Of a stretch of DNA of 64,000 bases, positions 59,087 through 64,000 are shown in pieces. The notes below the pieces were generated by a model. That model did no database searches. It saw only the letters and a program-made list of their open reading frames with translations, and was not told the origin of the DNA. Both the position numbers and the translations under genes were made by a program. Source of the DNA: Flavobacterium sp. ACN2 (lineage in GTDB: Bacteria; Bacteroidota; Bacteroidia; Flavobacteriales; Flavobacteriaceae); assembly GCF_002303885.1 (NCBI RefSeq), contig NZ_MRCM01000006.1, positions 1 to 64,000 of the forward strand, written 5' to 3'. Position 1 is the stretch's first letter, and the number at the start of each line of letters is the position of its first letter.

Positions 59087-60106
59087 ATGAAAAAAATAGT
59101 TGGCTTTATCCTAATGGTACTCTTTTTCACTTCTTGTAGCAGTAGTGATTCTGATGAGACTTATTTTGATAATCCTGAGCTTTCATTGCCTATTCCGACT
59201 GATTTTCCAGAGGTAAACAGTTATGTGAGTTTGAACAAGCCTACAAAATATGGTGCCGAATTGGGCGAAAAGCTTTTCTCAGATAAAAGATTTAGTAAAG
59301 ACAATACCATTTCGTGTTCAAGCTGTCATATCCAAGCAAATGCTTTTGCAGACCATAACGCGCGAGCTATTGGAATTGAAGGAAGAGTGGGACTTAGAAA
59401 TGCGCCGCCGATTCAGAATTTGATGTTTTTAAAATTCTTTAATTGGGATGGAAGCAGATTGCAATTAGAAACCCAGCCTTTGGTTCCTATTATAACTCAC
59501 GAAGAAATGGATTCTTCGATTTTGGAAGTTATCGGGAAAATTAAAGATGATGCTTCGTATAAAGAGATGTTCAAAAACGCATTTGGAGATCAGGAAATTA
59601 CACCCGATAGAATTTATAAAAGTATTGCTCAGTTCGAATACACCTTGATTTCTGTTAATAGCAAATACGATAAAGTAAAACGAAAAGAAGGGCAAACGTT
59701 TACAGAAGGCGAAGCTGCAGGCTATGCCACATTTCAGCAGAAATGCGCTAGCTGTCATAGCACCGAATTGTTTACAGATCAGAGTTTTAGAAATATAGGT
59801 TTTCCTTTAAACACAGATTCTAATGAGGCAGGACGAGGCAGAGTGACCGGAATTCCGTCTGATTTTATGAGTTTTAGAGTTCCAAGTTTGCGAAATGTCG
59901 AATATACAGCACCTTACGGAAGTTTTGGTCAGTTTGCTACCTTAAGAGCTGTTTTAGATTATTTTGATAATGGAGTCTTGAGTGCAGAAAATTTAGATCC
60001 TATTTTTAAAAATAATGGCAATAGAATTCCGCTTACAGAACAAGAAAAAGAGAATCTTCTTGCATTTATGAAAACCCTGAGCGACAAAGGTTTTACAGGA
60101 AATTAG
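59087..60106 (+). CDS. mbnH: Di-haem cytochrome c peroxidase, MbnH-like
   Basis: The 339-residue protein has a lipoprotein signal ending FFTSC (Cys17). Two c-type haem sites are present: Cys77-x2-Cys80-His81 in ISCSSCHIQANAFADH and Cys220-x2-Cys223-His224 in KCASCHSTELFTD. LRNAPPIQNLMFLKFFNWDG and FRVPSLRNVEYTAPYGSFGQ are family-typical. Bacterial di-haem peroxidases of the MauG/MbnH branch form high-valent haem and modify Trp in a partner protein. Direct linkage to an MbnP-like gene supports that branch rather than a simple hydrogen-peroxide-reducing CcpA. Confidence 0.88.
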   Translation: MKKIVGFILMVLFFTSCSSSDSDETYFDNPELSLPIPTDFPEVNSYVSLNKPTKYGAELGEKLFSDKRFSKDNTISCSSCHIQANAFADHNARAIGIEGRVGLRNAPPIQNLMFLKFFNWDGSRLQLETQPLVPIITHEEMDSSILEVIGKIKDDASYKEMFKNAFGDQEITPDRIYKSIAQFEYTLISVNSKYDKVKRKEGQTFTEGEAAGYATFQQKCASCHSTELFTDQSFRNIGFPLNTDSNEAGRGRVTGIPSDFMSFRVPSLRNVEYTAPYGSFGQFATLRAVLDYFDNGVLSAENLDPIFKNNGNRIPLTEQEKENLLAFMKTLSDKGFTGN

Positions 60107-60279
60107 TTTGAAAAGTATTGATTTTACTGATGTTTTGCATTTCTTTTTTAAAAAGACAAAGATGTTTATAATATGTTGATAAATAATACGTTGCGAACTG
60201 TGTTAAAATCTGATTTCGATAGATTAAATGTTTTAAATTTATAACTGAATGATAGTTAATTATTTAAAAATTTTTGAAT

Positions 60280-60528
60280 ATGGAAAGAGCTATAAAATTA
60301 CAGGTTCGCAAAGAACTTGACGGAAAACAAGAAGTAAACATTATTAAACTAAAAGGGAGTTTAATAACCAAAGGCTACACAGAAATTATCCATATTAGCG
60401 ACAAGGATGATGAATTCTACATTAATTCTTTTGCAACTAAAACAGAAGCAAGTAAAGAAGTAAAAGAATTTATTTTGGATTTTATAAACAAAGAAAATTT
60501 AAGCAATACAATCAGCGTTCTAGCATAA
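60280..60528 (+). CDS. Small hypothetical protein, 82 residues
   Basis: The protein starts at ATG (MERAIKLQVRKELDGKQEVN). An upstream TTG is possible but less likely. It is highly charged with mixed strands and helices (KGYTEIIHISDKDDEFYINS, KEVKEFILDFINKENL). It has no signal or recognised family. It is isolated in the region. Confidence 0.55.
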   Translation: MERAIKLQVRKELDGKQEVNIIKLKGSLITKGYTEIIHISDKDDEFYINSFATKTEASKEVKEFILDFINKENLSNTISVLA

Positions 60529-60587
60529 GAGATAGAATCGCAGGATTGTAATGCTTAAATTATAATACTTAATAAGTAGCTTTTAGT

Positions 60588-60791
60588 TTAAATTGCATTT
60601 GTAAAACTTGTATTTTGATCCAGATAAAGATGCTGATCTTTTAAAATTTCATCTGGTTTCTCGTCCCAATCTCCCCAATCTCCTACATAAGTTTTACGAA
60701 ATATTAATTCATTATTATCACCATCACAAACCAAAGTTCGGTCTGTACAGGTTTTATTGTTTGGACTGAAATTTATTTGTGTATTTTTCAT
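60588..60791 (-). CDS. Small hypothetical protein, 67 residues
   Basis: The reading starts MKNTQINFSPNNKTCTDRTL and has VCDGDNNELIFRKTYVGDWG and WDEKPDEILKDQ. It is acidic, with two Cys and several Trp, which is unusual for chance sequence in an AT-rich genome. No signal peptide, family or clear promoter is seen. Confidence 0.45.
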   Translation of the reverse strand: MKNTQINFSPNNKTCTDRTLVCDGDNNELIFRKTYVGDWGDWDEKPDEILKDQHLYLDQNTSFTNAI

Positions 60792-60917
60792 GGCGCAAGT
60801 ATTTAATTGTTTGTAAATGAGATCATAAAATTAAAAAGATCAAGTCAGATTTAGTTATAAAATAATATTAAATTATTGTTTAATTTACATGTATATGACT
60901 GAAAAATAACTCTATAC

Positions 60918-60950
60918 AAAAAATGCTAAACAATAGGTTTAGCATTTTTT
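60918..60950. terminator. Terminator of the flavin monooxygenase gene
   Basis: A perfect stem ATGCTAAAC / GTTTAGCAT with a 5-base loop is flanked by A6 and T6 runs. It lies 30 bp beyond the minus-strand stop at 60980 and works in both directions. Confidence 0.85.
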
Positions 60951-60979
60951 ATTGATCTCCAATTTATATTCTTTGCTCT

Positions 60980-62398
60980 TTATTCTTCACTCCTTTTAGA
61001 ACATCTCCCTCGCGGTTCATCACCTTCAAGAAGTATAATTTCAGAATGTAAAAACTGCGCAGCATCTGCAGAGCCTTGTACTTTTGTCGCGCTGCGTTCG
61101 AGCATTTCAGATTCAAAATCGTTTAATAAACATTCTCTCAATCCTCTTTCTTTCCATTTGGACTTAGCGTTACAGCCTTTCGAAATTTTTCTAGCCAATT
61201 TTAAAGCATCCAACAAAGCCTGATTGGCACCTTGACCTTTAAACGGACTCATGGGATGCGCGGCATCGCCAATTAAAGTAATATTCTGATTCTTTTCTAA
61301 TAATTCTGAACTCAACAACTCGCGATCATAAACCGGATATCCAGAAATTAGATTTTCCTGTGTTGCCTGTAAAATCTGAGGAATAGGAGTATGCCATTGC
61401 GTTCTTCGGCAGGCTTCCTCTTTCAAGGCTTGCGGTCCTTTTGCACTTAGTTCTTTGGCCTCTTCTTCAGACATCGGAAAACTCAATTGCCACATAACAG
61501 AATCTGCAGTATAAGGCATTATATAAATACGTTCATTTCCGTTGGCAGTCTGAAATATCGTTGCACCATCTAGTAAATCACTCGAAAACCCTTCGAGCGA
61601 ACTTAACGGACAAATTCCTAAGATTACAATGCAATCCAAATAACGGAGCGGTGTTGCCTCTTCGCCAATTATTAGCTTTCTCACGGCACTGCGAATACCA
61701 TCGGCACCGACAACAAGATCGGCTTTTGCGGTTTTTATTTCGCCGTTTACCTGAAAATTTAGTTTTACACCATTTTCAGATGCTGTAAGATCTATTAATT
61801 GATGTCCCCATTGGATAGTATTATTTCCTCCAAGTTGTTCTAATAAAGCGAAACGAAGCGACTGTCTTGCGATATGTATGTTGGTGCGTTTTGTAGGCGT
61901 TTTAATTGCGGTTTCCAGCCATTTTCTGGTTCCCCATTCGCCTAATATTTTTCCTTCGGTATTGTGTACGATATGTTTTGTAGAAATTACACCTCCTAAA
62001 GAAGTAATCCCTAACCCTTTCATTGCTTTACTGGCTTGCTGTAACGTAAGTCCGTAACCTTGAGATCGGGTATCAAAGTTGCTGTCTCTTTCATAAATGG
62101 TAAACGGAATACCGCGATGCAAACAGGCTACCGCTAGAGCAACTCCGCCAATACCTGCGCCAATTATGGCAACATGCGGTTTTGTGAGATCGGGTTCAAG
62201 ATAATTTTCAGATTGCATTAATCCAGACCCAGAACAATTTGTGCATAAATGCAAATGTGCCTTAGGACGTATCGGAGCAGTATTACTCTGCTTGTTCTCA
62301 TATAAAGCCAATTCCGTTTTATAAAGGCGTTGTGCTTTTTTACTGAGTCCGCGATTTATTTTACCTTGTCCCTGGCATTCATGGCATATAGTCCACAT
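60980..62398 (-). CDS. FAD-dependent monooxygenase with an N-terminal DnaJ-type zinc finger
   Basis: The protein has 472 residues. The first 60 hold two CxxCxGxG units, Cys5/Cys8 in ICHECQGQGK and Cys52/Cys55 in LCTNCSGSGL, as in the DnaJ zinc-binding domain. The rest is a PHBH-class flavoprotein: dinucleotide site IIGAGIGG (78-85), DG motif near 230 (VVGADGIRSAVRK), and the second FAD motif GDAAHPMSPFKGQGANQAL. Such enzymes hydroxylate aromatic or polycyclic compounds with NAD(P)H. The zinc-finger fusion is unusual. It is monocistronic with its own terminator. Confidence 0.85.
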   Translation of the reverse strand: MWTICHECQGQGKINRGLSKKAQRLYKTELALYENKQSNTAPIRPKAHLHLCTNCSGSGLMQSENYLEPDLTKPHVAIIGAGIGGVALAVACLHRGIPFTIYERDSNFDTRSQGYGLTLQQASKAMKGLGITSLGGVISTKHIVHNTEGKILGEWGTRKWLETAIKTPTKRTNIHIARQSLRFALLEQLGGNNTIQWGHQLIDLTASENGVKLNFQVNGEIKTAKADLVVGADGIRSAVRKLIIGEEATPLRYLDCIVILGICPLSSLEGFSSDLLDGATIFQTANGNERIYIMPYTADSVMWQLSFPMSEEEAKELSAKGPQALKEEACRRTQWHTPIPQILQATQENLISGYPVYDRELLSSELLEKNQNITLIGDAAHPMSPFKGQGANQALLDALKLARKISKGCNAKSKWKERGLRECLLNDFESEMLERSATKVQGSADAAQFLHSEIILLEGDEPRGRCSKRSEE

Positions 62399-62455
62399 AT
62401 TCTTCTATAATTATAATGCTGTAAAATTAGCATTATTTTTTTAGAAGAAGTTCTT

Positions 62456-63439
62456 TTAGACAACGTGTAGACCTTTCGGGAAATAGTCAAATTCTCTAGT
62501 GGTTCTTTGAACGACCTTCTCGTTGGAAATTTCCAGTTTTTCCGTCCAATTGCCAAATTGATCATAGGTATATTGAAAACTGTTATCTCTCGTTTTAATT
62601 ACGTTGTCCTGAATATCATATTCAAAAAAATCACAAGTTCCCATTGTTCTTCCTGGATAGGATATTTTATCTTCAATTAGTAAATCTTTCTCGTTATAGA
62701 AATAGTAGTGATTTTCAAAAGAATCGTCATCGTATAATGTGAGACATTGGAACAATCTTTTTCTTTCATCATAAAAAAACATTTGTTTACTTCTAACAGC
62801 ATCATTACGGTACATGATTTTTTCTACCAAAGTATCATCATCATAACTGTATTTTTCGAAAGTACTAATTTCATTATCGGTATGATACGTTTTGGTATAA
62901 TATCCTTTTTTTACAGGAGATAAATAATCATATATAATCTCAAAGTTTCTGTAGTTTGCTTTTTTGCAAATTATTCTTTCATCACTGTCATACTGAATAT
63001 CATAGTCTTTATCTGAATGATAAATAGATCCATCTTTTTGAATTTCTATTTTTAGACGCTGTTCGGTTTTAGAACCCTCCTTATTTATTTTGATATACTT
63101 ATTCGAAAGTCCCGTTATAGCATCATATTCAAATAACTCTACAAAATCTTCTGAGTGATGCTTTACGGAGAGAATTTTATCTTCTATAAAACTTTTATAT
63201 TTGGTTTCGTAAGTGTCCCTAATACTCCATTTTGTAACAATTTCTTTTTGTTCATTAAATTCAAGAGAAATTGAATCTGTTCCTATAACCGGTTCAAATT
63301 CTTCCGTATTGCTATTTATCAAATAAGCAATCTGCTTCATGAATTTGACATTTCCCTTTAGGCTTTTTAGCATATTTGCTTCATAAGAGCCGTAAAACCA
63401 TTGTGCCTGTGTATAGTTTTTTTCGAGATATGGGAACAT
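62456..63439 (-). CDS. YD/RHS-repeat-like hypothetical protein
   Basis: The 327-residue protein is rich in Tyr-Asp units spaced like YD/RHS repeats (LFEYDAITGLSNKYIKI, KYSYDDDTLVEKIMYRND, FFYDERKRLFQCLTLYDDD, FQYTYDQFGNWTEK). It is too short for a full Rhs toxin and has no signal peptide, so it could be a cytoplasmic beta-sheet protein or a fragment of a larger family. No toxin domain is seen at either end. Confidence 0.65.
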   Translation of the reverse strand: MFPYLEKNYTQAQWFYGSYEANMLKSLKGNVKFMKQIAYLINSNTEEFEPVIGTDSISLEFNEQKEIVTKWSIRDTYETKYKSFIEDKILSVKHHSEDFVELFEYDAITGLSNKYIKINKEGSKTEQRLKIEIQKDGSIYHSDKDYDIQYDSDERIICKKANYRNFEIIYDYLSPVKKGYYTKTYHTDNEISTFEKYSYDDDTLVEKIMYRNDAVRSKQMFFYDERKRLFQCLTLYDDDSFENHYYFYNEKDLLIEDKISYPGRTMGTCDFFEYDIQDNVIKTRDNSFQYTYDQFGNWTEKLEISNEKVVQRTTREFDYFPKGLHVV

Positions 63440-63569
63440 AGTGTAAATGGGTTGTTTTTTATTTAAAGATACTTTTGATTTGAAGTAAAAATAGATAATT
63501 TAACGAGAAATCAGAGGTTTGGTCTCAATTAAAATGTTGTGAGTTCTTTGGTTGAAGAATCTAGTCTTT

Positions 63570-64000
63570 TTAAGAGTTGATATTATTTATAAAATCCTCT
63601 GTAGAAGAAAGAACATGTCCGTAATTCGGAAAATTAGTTTCGACCGTTGCTTTGATTTCTTCCCAATTAAAAGCCCCAATTCCGTCTTTTATCAAGGTAA
63701 CGTGATAACCCAATTCAACACCAAATCTTGCGGTCGAATCGATGCAGGTATTGGCTCTCATGCCAGCAAGAACAATCTGGTCAATGTCATGCTGACGCAA
63801 AAGAAAATCCAAATCGGTGTTGGCAAAACCGCTCGCAGTCCAATGATTTTGAGCAATAAGATCGCCTTCCTGCATAATAAGATCGGGATGAAATTCAGCT
63901 CCCCAAGAATCTTTTTCAAACAGAGAAATACTTTTGCTCCCCAAATGAGAAGGCGCCATAAATTTCCAATTTAGATAATCTCTTATTTGCGTATGGCGGT
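63570..64000 (-). CDS. Isochorismatase-family cysteine hydrolase (partial, N-terminus outside the window)
   Basis: The frame is open across the window edge. The visible 143 residues begin RHTQIRDYLNWKFMAPSHLG and include IAQNHWTASGFANTDLDFLL. The nucleophile segment follows with Cys in AGMRANTCIDSTARFG, and the end is GHVLSSTEDFINNINS. This is the C-terminal three quarters of the fold. A Met (at 63959) within the frame is not the true start, because the residues before it fit the family. The substrate is unknown. Confidence 0.85.
   Translation of the reverse strand, partial: RHTQIRDYLNWKFMAPSHLGSKSISLFEKDSWGAEFHPDLIMQEGDLIAQNHWTASGFANTDLDFLLRQHDIDQIVLAGMRANTCIDSTARFGVELGYHVTLIKDGIGAFNWEEIKATVETNFPNYGHVLSSTEDFINNINS

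Overview
The window looks like a chromosomal segment of a Flavobacterium-type member of the Bacteroidota. It is AT-rich, and several promoters match the family's -7 box TAnnTTTG. Shine-Dalgarno sites are essentially absent. Lipoproteins are abundant, and there is a Bacteroidota-type VgrG and TonB-dependent/MbnP copper machinery. I see no rRNA, tRNA, CRISPR array or complete insertion sequence.

Layout. (1) 1-7.8 kb, minus strand: a type VI secretion cargo island. It runs from vgrG through a 57-aa spike-tip-like ORF, a GH19/lysozyme-like effector and its lipoprotein immunity candidate. Next come three tandem paralogous lipoproteins, each preceded by a copy or fragment of the same 45-codon ORF. 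A REP-like hairpin follows, then an N-terminally clipped papain-like toxin and the start of its putative membrane-anchored immunity gene. (2) 8-25 kb: oxyR, OsmC/Ohr proteins, several alpha/beta hydrolases, a cupin, DoxX and a LytS/LytTR-type two-component pair. Three promoters here carry the same two direct repeats 21 bp apart, placed exactly 46 bp upstream of the -7 box. (3) 22-26 kb: a five-gene operon (YceI, tautomerase, SDR, SnoaL-like, nitronate monooxygenase) behind a Crp/Fnr-type regulator, with a matching dyad in the operon promoter. (4) 26-37 kb: a universal stress protein, a FabH-type synthase with a second LytS/LytTR pair, and an RND efflux operon. (5) 37-53 kb: a TPR histidine kinase, a DUF4291 fusion, two NtrC-class regulators, an MhqO-like dioxygenase, an MhqD-like esterase, Dps, a porin and a YcaC-like hydrolase. 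This reads as an electrophile/quinone and oxidative stress region. (6) 53-60 kb: a copper-acquisition locus made of two small Cys-containing proteins, a YtkA-like lipoprotein, an OprC/NosA-like TonB receptor with a CxxxM motif, an MbnP-like lipoprotein and an MbnH-like di-haem peroxidase. (7) 60-64 kb: small hypotheticals, a flavin monooxygenase with a DnaJ-type zinc finger, a YD-repeat-like protein and an isochorismatase-family gene cut by the window end.

Many intergenic gaps carry dispersed repeat families. These include a REP-like palindrome, a hairpin element with 17-bp ends AACACATAG...CTATGTGTT, a tandem AGCTTCAG element, and degenerate CTTTGCG-rich and TCTGCG-rich tracts. The most notable non-coding signals are a pseudoknot-capable structured RNA candidate at 10941-11026 and three separate shared promoter modules. 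No database search was possible, so all family names rest on recognition of motifs and layout.
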